Part shown: one piece after another, positions 33,119 through 45,047 of the stretch
Layout of the letters: every line of letters begins with the position of its first letter
Numbering within the stretch: position 1 is the stretch's first letter
Position numbers and translations under genes: made by a program
Notes under the pieces: generated by a model
The model's database searches: none
What the model was told of the DNA's origin: nothing
What the model saw: the letters and a program-made list of their open reading frames with translations, nothing else
DNA from: Tilletiaria anomala UBC 951
Taxonomy: Eukaryota; Basidiomycota; Exobasidiomycetes; Georgefischeriales; Tilletiariaceae
Length of the DNA: 64,000 bases
Assembly: GCF_000711695.1 (NCBI RefSeq)
Contig: NW_013546939.1
Span: 1-64,000 of the forward strand
Direction of reading: 5' to 3'

Positions 33119-36100
33119 CTAGGCTGTGGCTGAGAAGCCGTGTTGCGCTCTGGCTCTGAGGGTGGTATGTTGCGCTTGCTGCGTCATGTCGATGAAATCT
33201 TCAGGCTCATTCGCCATGTAAAATTCGATAGAGCTGTTGAAGCCGACTTGTGAGCCACCCCAGGAGCCATTGTTTTCATTAGGCGACGCGGTCAGCTGAT
33301 ACTGTGACACATCCCCGGCCTTGGTGTCCAGAACGGTAGCCCTGCGGGCCTTTCCTCCACCGTCCGCCACCGATGACTGTGCAGGCAAAATAACCACGGC
33401 GTCAGATGAAAGTGTGGGATGGGCGGAGGGCTGCCTCTGCGTCAGTCGCAGATGTGGAGGATGCACAGATGTACGAGACGATCTGGAGGACGAAGGACTC
33501 AGGTCTCACCAGTGTGCGAGTGGGGTGAAATCTTGTCACGTAAAGTGTCGGGTATTGTCATGGAAGGGCTCATTGCCTCCGGCGGTACCCCGCCTTGGCG
33601 TCTATAGATGTGATCGCTTGTGGGTATGGGGAAGCTGGAAGCTTGAATTTGCAACCTTGCAGCAGGCTACAAGCCATGATATTTTGAGCCCGTGCGGCTA
33701 CATTGGAGAGTCGGCGCATTATCGATACGCAGATGTTCTTCCGAAATCGTCTGCCTGTTGGTGGGAGAGGAAACGAAGCCGGGGCGTTCCGAGCCAGATG
33801 GCGCATGCGTATGCGGCAGCGATTGCGGCCGGAAAGCACTTCTTAACTCGTCAGCACGCATGATTGCGACGTCAGCGGACCCCAACTTTCCGCGAAGGAA
33901 TGCTTCCTGATGCCGAAGAATCTTTCCAGCAGCCCGAGAAATATGCATCGGCAGCAAAAAAAAGCCGCGAAAGTATGCATATCATCGCTTGGCTCCCCAG
34001 TTGTGGCGGATAATTCGAAGCGCATTCCATTGGCGGCTGGCATTGAAGAAAATCTCCTCCCGATCTTGGCTGTACCACTGTTCGGCTGCGTGATCCTCGA
34101 AAAAGTATCATCTGCGCTAGGCAGCTCAAACCAGGGTGGATAGTCGTGCAGGAGTGGCCAGTACCAGAATTCCGCAGCTCAGCCTCCGCACCTGCACCGA
34201 TGATGCCGGGTTCTGCAGGCGCCTCACCTGCTAGTCGAGCTGGGTGCTGACTCGTCGCCAAAGTCTCCAAGCATGCTGCTGATCCAGACTTTCGGAGCTT
34301 CTTCAGACCCTTCCTTTTATGCCTTCGACGCGAAGGAGGTGATTTGGGCATGATCAGCGCACTTGCGTGTTGAGAGACTTCAAACGGTGACCTTGGCATA
34401 GCAAGGCCAGCAATTGCTGTTGGGGTTGAGGTGATTGAAGGAAATGACGGACGCTTCCAGCCATTGCCGCTTCGTAAACGAGCGATGATTGCAGGGCTGA
34501 TGTCGGAAGACACACGAGCAATTGAGAAATTGCTGGCAACGGTGTTGATGGCGTTGAAATGCACAATTGTGTTCACCGCAGGAGAACAAGTTGGAGAGGG
34601 GAAAAAGAACCCCGCGGGGTATCTTCGCCAAGAGATCCCGGAGTCGAAGACTCGGTTGCCAAGCGCTTAATATTGGAAGAGCGAGGCGAGACTGGGCTTG
34701 TGCGAGAAGATGTGAACCTAAATGCCGCAAATGTTGACTTGGGTGTATGAAAGGCTGGTGTGTCGGGGTGTGCGTCGCTTTGGTTTCTTGAAAGACTTGC
34801 TGCTGACTTGGAGACATTGATGCTTAGCGAATAAGTATCGGATCAGGACACTGTGGAAGCTGATCTCGGCCTTTGACGGCTCTGCAACAATCGGGATTCG
34901 GCCTCTTCTCTTCGTTTTGAAACATTGTGACGGAGTACTTCTGTGCAAGCCACTGATCGATAGCTTTCAACTCCTCTACCTTGGCTACCGCAGCGGCTGC
35001 ATCTCTATATTGCCGGTGCGGTGTTTCTTGAGAGGCCAGCACCTTGACGGCTCGCTTTCCATCCGCGAGCTCCACATTGGCTTCGAGCGTTGGCAGAATG
35101 CGGCTGGGCAGTCGATCAACTACATTCAGGGCAGCAACACCAGAGTCCATATCCTCGCTGTCGGTTGGCATAGCGATCGATGTACCGATACTTGCGATGC
35201 TCAGTATGAAGTTGGCAGGTGTCGGTGAGGACCTCCAACCGTCAAAGGTTGCAAGCGAAGTTCGCCACGGGCTAGGGACACTTGAGAGTGTATTGTGTAC
35301 CGTGAAGCGATTAGGGTTGTTCTTCAACAGGCGATGTAGAGGCCGTAACGGCGCCCAGAACGGGTGAAGAAGCGGTTTTGAAAGACTGGAGAAGGCTGAA
35401 GTTAAGAAGTGCTGGGAGACAGTGGATCAGGAGCGAAGCTCATCTTAGCGAGTATGCTACCTGAAACCATGGTAGGCGAACTTGCAAAGATGGAAACAAA
35501 CGGGCTGCTGAACGCATGAAGATGCACCGGCTTCTGCTGCCCTTTTGCAGTTGCCTCCAGCTTTTCTTCCACCCGCTTCCCAAGGTTTAGAGCGCCGTCC
35601 ATCTTTAACATGATCCTTGCATCCTCGAATTCGCTTTCTTCCATGATAGCTTCGAGCCGTAAGCCTCCTGCCGCGCTGCCTTGGCATTGATCATGAGAGG
35701 CAGCTTGTGGTGAGTGCTGGGGTGCCTGTAGCTGTTATCGAATTTGGCAGCCGCGTCGAAGTAGTTTCATTGATTGGGAATATTCACGCTGGAGGTGTTT
35801 CTGAAGTCCCGATAACGCAAGCGCCTGGTCCAGAAGAGCCTGGCTCAGCCGAGGGAAGGCGGGAGTAAGTACTAGCCCTGTTTTGTTGACTCGTCCCGTC
35901 AGTCGCTGCAGCGCCGTTGCATTTGGAACGGTTTGCTATCGACGCCAAATGTGCTCATACTGCTCGGATGGCAATACCTGCGCTCTAGAAATGTTCGGAT
36001 GCTCATGTTGCGGACTCGAGCCTACAACAGCACTTGTAGTGGACGCAGTTAAATAGAAGTATGTCTCACTTGCAAATGCTCTAGTGTTGTTGTCGCTTCT

Positions 36101-37820
36101 TCGTGGACCATGTCCGGGCGCGCTCGCTGGATTGACAGCGGCAAGATTACGGGCTGCTGCTGACTCGGGTGGAGGAAACAGTGACACAGGTGTCAAACCG
36201 TGTGCCGGCCCCAGCTGCGCATGTGTGGCGTGCCACACGGCCTGTCCAGAAGCGAAAGAACGCGCATGGTCGAGAGGCGAGCTGCTGAAAGAAGTGATCA
36301 TGTCCGTGTTGACGGCCCATGAAGCTGCGCAAGTGTCGTCGAGCTGGGTGAGGGCGGTACAAAAAGCCAACCCAGAGACTGCAAAGCGCAGGATAACCCC
36401 GAAGGCACCTTGAGAGAGCCCATGAACGTCGCCGAAGCGGGCTCGCCGACGCTGCCACCGCACCATCTGACCACGCTCTGAGCGTAAGCATATCCAGCAG
36501 TAGCTACAGCGCTCGTGATCCAGTATCCAGCGCCAAGCTTGTACTGCGAAGACCCGGCCGTGGCGCCTTTCAAAACTGAAGCGCTTCTCGCCCGGCTGTT
36601 CTTGCCGCCATTATGATGCGGGTGAGCATGGAAGGAAGGCTGCGAAGGACAAAATTGGGCCAGAAGAGACCCCCCGGAGAGGATGAGCTGTGCGGAGAGT
36701 GTGCTGGTATCGGTACGAGCCCGAGCCCGAGGCTTTGTCGCTGGTCGTATGTGGGTTTTGACACAGCTGTTGCGTACACACTTCATTGCGGAATGGTCAA
36801 TGCACTGGCTTCTGTAAAGCTGATCGCTTCTGCTCCGCATCACAGGGAATCGACTCTGAAGGACAAGTGCACCCGCGTGGTCGCTGGCGCACGTTTTTGT
36901 TGAACATGTTCAAGACGTGCGAGGAGTGGCATGCGCCCACGAAAGTACTGGAAAAGCCGAACTCGGCGTCTTATCGAAGATTTCATCGTTGACACCGTCG
37001 TCCGGCTGGTTGCCTGCCGGGCGCCCGTAAAAGTGGAACATCGGTGGTATGTCATCATCCTGAGGTCCTTCTCTCCACCAGAGACGGCACTGTCAGCGAT
37101 TCCGGTGTGAGAATAAAAGCTAAAGTCTGAGCCACATGGCCATAGCTGAAAAAGCGGACGAGGGCAGACAGCCCTGTACGTACACTTACGTGGCCGGAGG
37201 CTGGTCTGCGCGAGGCCACGCCATGGTCATACGCAAGGAAGGGGGGAAGGGCCAATGTCGTGGGATACAGCGTGAAAGGTGCTATTTGCGAGGCCGATGG
37301 GCTGCCCTGAGTTAAGTATTCGGGCCCCAAGCCGGCGAATAGGTCAGTGTCGCAGACGTCAGCGCTGGCGTAGAGACGGATCGTGCACATCTCCCGTGCG
37401 CGTATCGGACGACCGGAGCATGGCGATGCGAACCTGTCGGCCCTTGCTGACTGTCGTACTTTCGCAGAGGCGGCCGGCGCGGCGACGAAGACGGTGAGCC
37501 GTGAAATAGATCACAATAGCATAGGGACATGGCGCCCTCGCGCACCGCGCTTGATTTCCCTTGCAACGCCTGGTCTCGACCAAGCTGCAAGGGATGCAGG
37601 GAGAAATATGAGAACGGACCCTTTAACCAGCAGGTGAACAGGGAGTACCGATCAAACGGGTTGGAACTCACCTCAGCTCTTGATGCAGTGATCCCACTTG
37701 CGCCTGACGGTGGCGTTCTCTTGGCTCTCGCTGAGAGGTAATGAAGAGTAAGCCTTGCAAGCGGGAGGAGACTTGCGACAATGTCAATGCGTCGGGCGTC
37801 GCCCGCTTATAACGAATTGC
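33119..37820 (-). other. Minus-strand coding-like locus, unresolved or decayed
   Basis: Long protein-like stretches lie on the minus strand but change frame. At 37480-37430 a signal-peptide-like LTVFVAAPAASAKVRQ is in frame with CTIRLYASADVCDTDLFAG, but the frame has a stop just before it and lacks a start. A TATAA lies near 37810 and a GTGAGT/CTTGCAG intron at about 37670-37586. Further on are PPMFHFYGRPAGNQPDD (~37040), membrane-like YWITSAVATAGYAYAQ (~36510) and GVILRFAVSGLAF (~36390), then a Ser/Thr-Pro-rich part with a basic cluster (SRRRHKRKGLKKLRK, ~34300), WPLLHDYPPWFELPSADD (~34140), and a last exon about 33376-33119 ending GFSATA. It could be one cell-surface protein with a disordered tail, or two genes. 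Some frame changes have no room for an intron. Family not recognised. Confidence 0.35.
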
Positions 37821-39126
37821 CAGGCTCCAAAGGGGTCAATCAGCCTCGGCCAACGAAGTGTCGCCGAAGCGGAAGCGCAGATCGGTCCAAATGTACGAAG
37901 GGCAAGCTTAGCTCGTAATACGAGAAGCTGAATACGTTCTAATGAGAGAAAGATCGTAAACAACCATTCCAGTGGGGAGGTGCGAAGGCGTTGCGATCCC
38001 ATAGCACCACAAGGACCCGCAGTCAACTGTCAAAGCGGCCGAATGGCCAGAAAGGGTTTTACGCTCGTGCTGTCAATTTCAAGCCCTACTTCGCCGACGG
38101 TGATGGGGTCAGTGGACAGCCTAGGCGTAAGCGCAACTGCGAGAAATAGAAGGCTGTTCGATGATGGTGGCCCCGAGATTGAGGGAGATTTAAAGGAAAA
38201 GGGGAGTGCAAGAGTGAAAGGCGCGACTTCGAATGGTGCGGCCTCTGCTGAACACTGCTATCTGTGCATTGCGCTCATCGGCTCGTCGCGAGTGGGACCT
38301 CCTGCGGCCTCCTTGGCCTCGGCCATCTGGCATCGTTCGCTCGCCTGATCTTCCATACCCACGCAGGCGTCCATAAGGCACACGTGTGCGGACAACGATG
38401 AAATGGTTGCACGACATAGCTATATTGGGGTGTAAGGTGGACGCCTGCTTGCATCGGCTTCTCGAATCGATTGCACCTTTTGAGTGTGCTCTCTCTTTCC
38501 TTTCCGATTGGATCGACGTGCAACTTTCGAACCTGTTACTCATACAAGCTTGCATTCAGCTGGTGGTTGTGAAGGGTATATAGGAATCCGAACAAGCGGT
38601 ACAGTGATGAGCGAGATGGAATCATGGCGTGCGAGAATTCGCTGCTGCCCCAGCGCGCGCGCACAGTGAGAGAGTTCAGGCGGCCGAGGCAGTAGCCGCA
38701 CGTGCCGCCTGTAGGTCGGCTGGCTGATGAACGGCCTCTGCAAGCCAAGTTGCGTGCAACGAACACCACGAATTCAACAAAGAGAGCTGTCCGCTGTTGT
38801 GTTCAGCATACTGTTCATCTCGCTCGGTCTTTCCTCATGCAGATAGTAATTCAGACCCCCGACAGCTTCTGTCTAAGCTTCATTCTATTGCCTCGCAGCA
38901 AAGGCGCAGAAAGTGCTCATAGCGGGTCGCTGTCCAGAAATCTGTTAATTTGACCGCGCGCTGTGCACGGGTGCTCCTGACGGCAGAAGACCCGCATACA
39001 ACCCACTTCATCTCCGCTCGATAGGCCTCGTCAGGACGCTGCTTCGGCTTGCATGTGCACCTAAGCCTTTGGTACAAGCAAGACAATCCATACACCAATA
39101 GAAACCACATTGCTGCATCGCACACC
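37821..39126. other. Intergenic, no recognised gene
   Basis: Only short frames on either strand, none with a recognisable motif. The right end is the leader of the DUF202 gene. Confidence 0.35.
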
Positions 39127-40165
39127 ATGTCAGATCGCGCCGCAGCCGTCTCGCGGCTCGCAGAGCCTTCCTCGCGCGGCACGCTCTCCTTCGCCTACCG
39201 TCGTTCTGTCGTCGCCTTGCAGAACGTCTTCGGCCTCAACCCGACGCCAGCGCATTCCTCAGAGCAGCCAGAGCGCCAACCTCTGCTGCGGGATGCGGGC
39301 GCAGGCGTTGGCGGAGCTGCAGGCGACTATGGAAGCACAAGTGGGAATGACGCTGGCTCTGCGACAGATGGGTGGGAGAGCAGGATCCGGAAGCCAAAGA
39401 CGGCCATCAGTCCCGTCAGGGTGGAGGCGAAGGTCTGGTTTGCGAACGAGGTGCGTCCATCTCCCTGGTTGCTACCCAGTAATAATAGCGCCGATGCCGC
39501 GTCTGATCGGGAGTCAACGGGCTAACATACCTTATTTGGGCATTTCAACTCCCTAATGATTTCCTCAGCGGACCTGGATCGCATGGCTGCGTGTATCGCT
39601 TTTGATCGGTTCCTTCGCCTTGGCCATGTTCAACTCGGCCTCCTACTTCGAGCATCTGACCGATCCCGCAACACCTGGCGGCAATCGCGACCCTCTACCC
39701 GGCGGGGAACCCGGTCCGGAGATGCCTCCACCAGCATACAGCCGCACAGACGCGCGCTTAATCCGCATATTCGGCGGCGTGTATGCCATCATAGCGATCC
39801 TCACGTTGCTTTGGGGCTTGTTCAGCTACCAGAGAAGAGTCAGCCTGATCAGAAGGAAATATGGTGGTCCTTTGGGTGAGGTATTCGCCATGTCTACTGC
39901 CACTCCGTGTCCTACAAGACTTAGCGACTGACTCTGCAACCCTTTGCGAATGCTGGATGCGTACTATGCCGCATTGCAGACGACCTCTATGGGCCTCCGC
40001 TCATCTGCGCGGCGCTCTTCGTGGCTGTGCTCGTCAATTTCATCTTCAAGGGTGAGTCTCGCCCTCCACTGTCAACACCCACAGGAACATGTGCTCATGC
40101 TCACTTCCATGTTCGGTCTTCATTATCCCTGTTCAGTCAAAGAGTATCAAAATCAAGGGCATTAG
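39127..40165 (+). CDS. Vtc1-like DUF202 membrane protein
   Basis: 243 aa; exons 39127-39450, 39569-39875, 39980-40051, 40137-40165. The DUF202 core matches Vtc1, the membrane subunit of the vacuolar transporter chaperone that makes polyphosphate: SPVRVEAKVWFANERTWIAW, then three membrane segments (LRVSLLIGSFALAMFNS; LIRIFGGVYAIIAILTLLWGLF; LICAALFVAVLVNFIF) with RRVSLIRRKYGGP between the second and third. Compared with yeast Vtc1 (about 130 aa) it has a ~95-residue Ser/Gly-rich N-terminal extension and a ~40-residue insertion between TM1 and TM2. It may thus be a paralog and not VTC1 itself. The last exon is nine codons. Confidence 0.85.
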
Positions 40166-41733
40166 CTTCGCCTTCCAGGTTCTGTAATGCCATGCGCGCC
40201 AAAGAGCGAACATGGAAGAGAAGGAAGGGATGCCGATGCGAGTAAGAGGCAGCAATCCAACACAGCTCTCTCTGGTGACAGCTAGCGAGCAAGATAAAAT
40301 AAATTTGTGTATATCTATTGTCAAGTACGCACGCAACACCGCCCAATTATCACAGTGCCGGGATCGCTGCAGCCTGTACATTCTGGTCGTTGAGCTTTCG
40401 CCTTGCTCGCCGTCTTGTCCGTCACAGCAGTTCGGCTGTGAGAGGAAGCTGCCACGGTCAGATGTTCGGACGTCGCAGCTCATGATTCGTGATAGAGAGC
40501 TGGACCCAGTCGATCGGCGGTACGCATTGATTCTCACTTGTCGGCGATGTATCACTTTGGCTAGCAAGAAAAAGGATAGCGTTGACGATTCGAGTATGGC
40601 GAATGTTGCTCTTCCCTAGAGTCAAGACTGGACAAAGAGGAATGATCAGCGATCTCCACGCCTTCCTATGGGCGGTACAGTCACGGGCAGCGGCATGCCT
40701 TCGCCAATGCCATGAACTGGCGGTGTGCTCCCTGAGCTTTCGAGGTACATATGTATCTTGTAGCACGAGCAAGCCAACCGCCTTCGAGCCTAACCGCCAA
40801 TCAGCGCGATCGATCGCGCCCACTTGGCATTTTCTTAAGCTTAACGAGAACCAAATGCAGGTTGTGCTGATGCAAGATCTGGACACCTCATCTTTTGACT
40901 TCCTTCAGGGATTTTGTGCATGAGAGAGTAAGTGCATCTAAAACGGGACCGACGGGACTGATCGTGGTGATTATGTTTGAAGGCAACCGACTGCTTCGGC
41001 AATCATCTCTGCTTGTTTCTTTCCCTTTTTCTCGTCTGTAGCCTCGGGGCAAGCCGCAGCGATGCAAGCCAACAACGTCGGACTATCAAAGCCAACTCAC
41101 CGTGCAAGCCGGCAGGTTGCGAGGCCGTGTTCGATTCGATGAAGCGTTAGGGTCTGTTCGTATTCGCTGTGGCTTGCATCACTGCTACCTGCATCTTGCA
41201 AGAGCCAGGAGAGCCCGAGTGACTTGTTGCCTGCTGGCACACCTGGTTCCTGAGCGCAGAGACGAGAGAGGTGCGATGTGGATGTACGTCATGATGAATG
41301 TATGATTCATGAGGCATAAGTATGTGTAAGCCAGGAGGCATAAGCGCAAGACCATATGCGTGTGCGCTGCTGCACTCGCTATGAGGTCATCCATCGGCCC
41401 GCCCCCCGGCGCCGCATTGCGGACGGCAAAGTCCATAAACACACAACTTGACTTGGCACGTCGCAAGAGGGAGAAGGGCGAACGAAGACTAAGTTAACCA
41501 ACCAGGAAGGGTTTGCTTCCATTTAGCTGCATTGTGCAACGTGCATCATTTTCCACCTCAAACCAAGTAGTGTACACCCTCCCCCCCAACACCCAACCTG
41601 CAGTCACTGGTTCTCCATCCCTCTGTTCGCAAGGCCCCTCACCGCAGGCGATCCCAGCGTCGAGCTTCCAGTGCTCCCCGATTCGGCGCCTCGACTCGGG
41701 CTGTGCTACGCAAGACAAGAGCTCCACGCCATC
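40166..41733. other. Intergenic, no recognised gene
   Basis: 1.6 kb. Frames up to 142 codons occur on both strands over 40460-40920, but none shows a motif. Pyrimidine-rich sequence around 41560-41600 belongs to the leader of the next gene. Confidence 0.35.
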
Positions 41734-42837
41734 ATGCTGAGCAGCTCCTCCCTTGCGCAACGTAGTGTCGCAATCAGCTCTGGCGACTCTTCAAGGCTGC
41801 TGACATTTTTGCCCGCGTCGAGAACACGCAAGCAAGCTGCTGTTGTTGCTGCACAGAGCTTAGCATCACCGACATCATCAACATCATCGGGGACAAGGTC
41901 GGAGTGCTTCAATTTCCGACGCAGTCTCAGCACGAGTGCAAACGCATGGGCCAAGGAGTCTCGCACAAGATCGAGAAGCAAAGGAGTTGCAGCGACAGAG
42001 GTCTCAAGGTCACGGAGCGCACAATACGCGCGACGCCATGAGCTAGGAGGCAATGCTAGGACTTTGGTGCCTTCGAGCTATTCTCTCCATTTTCAACGAG
42101 CCTTTGCAACGTCAGCCGCCTCCATGCACGATGAAAACGCGACTGTCGCACAGGGAAACCATGCGACCAACACAAGCCATTCCTCTACTACTACAGCATC
42201 TACCACAGCACCCTCTACATCAGATCCGGAAGTGGACCCAGACGAACCGCCACCGAAAGCTGGCTTCCGCGAGCGCCTGCGCTTCCTCTCCAGGCGCTAT
42301 GGCTGGTGGGCGATCGCCGTGTACATGCTCACCTCGTTCATCGATTTCGGTTTGGCATTTGCCGCGATCCACATGCTCGGCGCCGAGCATATCCGCGAAC
42401 TTGAGGCCCGAGTACGACATTGGCTCGGCATGGAGAAGCGCGACCATTCTGAGGAGCAGGATACGGGCAAGAACTTGAAGCAGATGCTGGGGATCAGTGC
42501 ACAAGGTGCTGATGGGGCAGAGCCGACGAAGGAGAATAATCTTCCGGCAAGAAAGGAGGTGGTGCAGAAGCCGATTAGCCAGTCCGAAGCAGGTCATACT
42601 CTTGCTCCTGCCTCCAGTGGTACAAAAAACTCTGGGGGGAGCGGCACACTGTGGGCAGAAGCCGTGCTAGCGTACACCATCCACAAGACGCTTCTACTCC
42701 CTGTGAGAGTCGCGGCCACTGCCGCCATCTTGCCCAGTTTCGTCAAGCTCATGGTCAAATGGGGTCTTTCGAAACCGACTGCGGCCGTACGCGCGGCGGC
42801 AAAGACAGGGAAGCAAGCTGCAAAGTCTGCTGCTTAG
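41734..42837 (+). CDS. Mitochondrial DUF1279 protein (FAM210/Nat2-like)
   Basis: 367 aa, no intron. The N-terminus is rich in Ser, Arg and Ala and low in acidic residues (SSSSLAQRSVAISSGDSSRL and on), as expected for a mitochondrial presequence. The DUF1279 domain starts near residue 185: RLRFLSRRYGWWAIAVYMLT with a first membrane helix (SFIDFGLAFAAIHMLG). An acidic/Gln linker follows, then AEAVLAYTIHKTLLLPVRVA and LPSFVKLMVKWG, the second conserved block. FAM210 proteins sit in the inner membrane and affect mitochondrial translation; yeast Nat2 carries the same domain. An in-frame ATG 21 codons upstream (41671) is an alternative start. Confidence 0.85.
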   Translation: MLSSSSLAQRSVAISSGDSSRLLTFLPASRTRKQAAVVAAQSLASPTSSTSSGTRSECFNFRRSLSTSANAWAKESRTRSRSKGVAATEVSRSRSAQYARRHELGGNARTLVPSSYSLHFQRAFATSAASMHDENATVAQGNHATNTSHSSTTTASTTAPSTSDPEVDPDEPPPKAGFRERLRFLSRRYGWWAIAVYMLTSFIDFGLAFAAIHMLGAEHIRELEARVRHWLGMEKRDHSEEQDTGKNLKQMLGISAQGADGAEPTKENNLPARKEVVQKPISQSEAGHTLAPASSGTKNSGGSGTLWAEAVLAYTIHKTLLLPVRVAATAAILPSFVKLMVKWGLSKPTAAVRAAAKTGKQAAKSAA

Positions 42838-42976
42838 ATACTCTACACATCGAACTGTGGAATAATGGCGGGTATAGAAAGGACGCACATGGCTCACAGG
42901 GCAGACCCCTTTTCTATCACATCACGTCCCTTGGCGGCCGAGATAATTTGCAAGTAATCACCTCTTCACTATAACA

Positions 42977-45047
42977 TTAACTTGATTTGAAGCTTTGCGA
43001 ACTTGTCTGGTCGCCCGAAGCCGGATTGCAGTACAAAGCCGCGGAGTTGTCGTAGAAACGCCAGCTTTGCGAGTTGTCGTCGTCGCCCGTGTTGTCCGAA
43101 TTGGACAGCCACGCAGCGTACTTGCCGTCTGGGTCGCCATACGCCGAAGCGACGGCAGCGACGTGCGGCGCCAGCTCGGTGATGTTCTCGTCACCTGGGT
43201 CGAGCGTCATGAGATAGTCGACGGCCGATTGGATCGTCGCCCCTTTGCTCGTCGTCGCGGACCACATGTTTAGCGCGAGGTTGTCGGCCAGCTTGGCGTT
43301 GGCGATCATTCCTTCGACGTTGAAGCAGCGGTAGTGAAAGGGACGTGTGCGAGTCGCTTCATAAGGCTGCTCTCCATCTTCGTCGATTTGCGACATGAAC
43401 GCTCCGGTAAAGTAGGCGTTCGCGGCCTGCTGCGCGCTCTGAATGTCGCCGACAAGGATGTACAGCGCGATGAGCTGGTTGTAAAAGAAGGTGGCATGAT
43501 TGTTCGAAGCCTTGGCGACACCCTTGCCCTGGGAGCTCTTTGCGAGCCAGTCAAGGTAATTGCTCGCCCATTGGTTCATCGAGGACGCTATCACGGCGTT
43601 CCAAGCTTGAGCACTTTTTGCACGCATGATGACGATGGCATTGACCACCTTAAGGATCATGCGCCAGTCGAGTATGCCGGTGAAGTCGCCAAGCTGCTGC
43701 CCTGGCCCACGGATGACCTGACCGTAGTTGAGATTCGGGTTGACTGCCGTCTGCGGATTCAGGAACCAGTTGTAGATCAACGATGTCGCGCGCTGCGAGT
43801 AAGACGTGTCGTTCGTCAAACCAAATGCGACGCCGTTCCACAAGACGGATTGGGCCATGCTGACGACATCTTTCGTGTTGTTGAGCATCTTCGTGTCCGG
43901 ATTAACCTTGCCGTCCTTTCTCTTGTAGGGGCATGTAGTCCAGGTTGCGGCTGGAGCAACACTGGTCGAGCTAGGCGTACAGCTGTTTTTGTTCCCATCC
44001 ATCGCCTTGCCTTGAAGCTGTGCAGCTCCTGTGCTGGTGCCAGTGTTGATTGATCCCCTGTTCTGGAGGCTTGGCGTGGGCGCCTGAGTCTGGCTTGTGG
44101 TGTACGCATTGTGAGAGGCTGCGACGAGAAGCTGATGAGCATGCTGATGTACAAGCCAGTTATGAGCGTGCCCAGTACGGCGAGAAGGGTGCGTGGGCTG
44201 GGCTGTGTGCGCCGGTGCAACGCGAGTCTCTTCAAGGGGAGGCGGATCTCTGGCCACCATAGCATCAACCTCGGCCATCCGGAACGCGTTGCCCTCTGCA
44301 ATCTCTGGCAGGGAATTAGCGGACCACAGTGCGTTCGCACCTCTCAGCCTCCTCCTTGCCAGTGCAGGATTCACTCCAGCGTGCGCGTTGGTTTCAAGCA
44401 GCTGGCCTGAGACACTGAAAGGGTTGGCGGCCTGAACTTGCGGTAGAATGGGAACAGGAGCTTGATAAGGCTGTATCGGCAGGGCAGTTGCCTGAACAAC
44501 GCCTCCCACCGGATCCAGAGGTTGATAAGGATGAGCTGTCGGATTGGCATCGGGTGGAAGCGATGTGGCCAAAGTAGCTGAGCTGAGCCAACTACTCGAA
44601 GAGGAGCTGCTGTCGGGGTAATTGGGATCGTCGCCATTATCGCCATCACTCTGTGCACTGTTCTGGCCGCACCAATTGCAGTCTGGCCACCAGTACGGAG
44701 CCCAGGAGAGGTAGTCGTGCTTGTCGCCGCTAGGAGTACTGACTTTTTGATTCAGCACAGACCAAGGTCCTGCCTTAGCTGACCACACTCCGGCTTGCTG
44801 GATTCGCGATTGCGCATTGATGCTACCAGAGGCGTCTATCTGTCCGTTTGACACGTCCATGACATAAAGTGGGGAGACCCAGTCATTGCCATCGGCTGGG
44901 AAACAGATGGAAATCAAGCTCAGCCTCGTGTGCATCGACCTACTATAGAACAAGGGCTGTACACTCACCTTGCACACTGCGTGCAGCTACCAAACAGAGG
45001 AGCACTGTCCTCGACAGCCCGAAAGCGTGTTTCACCCACTTGCCCAT
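42977..45047 (-). CDS. Secreted alginate-lyase-family protein with large low-complexity insertion
   Basis: Exons (minus) 45047-44969 and 44895-42977; 665 aa. Exon 1 encodes a signal peptide (KWVKHAFGLSRTVLLCLVAA). The lyase fold (Pfam alginate lyase, PF05426 type) begins SPLYVMDVSNGQI and KHDYLSWAPYWWPDCNWCGQ. It resumes with CPYKRKDGKVNPDTK, MAQSVLWNGVAFGLTNDTSY, LNYGQVIRGPGQQLGDFTGI, the catalytic-type motif SNNHATFFYNQLIALYILVG and RTRPFHYRCFNVEGM. Between the two parts sits a ~200-residue Ser/Pro/Ala/Gln-rich insertion (residues about 115-320). It reads through without a stop and has no good splice pair visible to me. Substrate unknown; a polyuronide or cell-wall glycan is likely. Convergent with the DUF1279 gene, 139 bp between stops. 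Confidence 0.85.

Noticed and set aside
40458-40923. Overlapping open frames of 113-142 codons on both strands
   Set aside because: No recognisable motif on either strand and no start or splice support.
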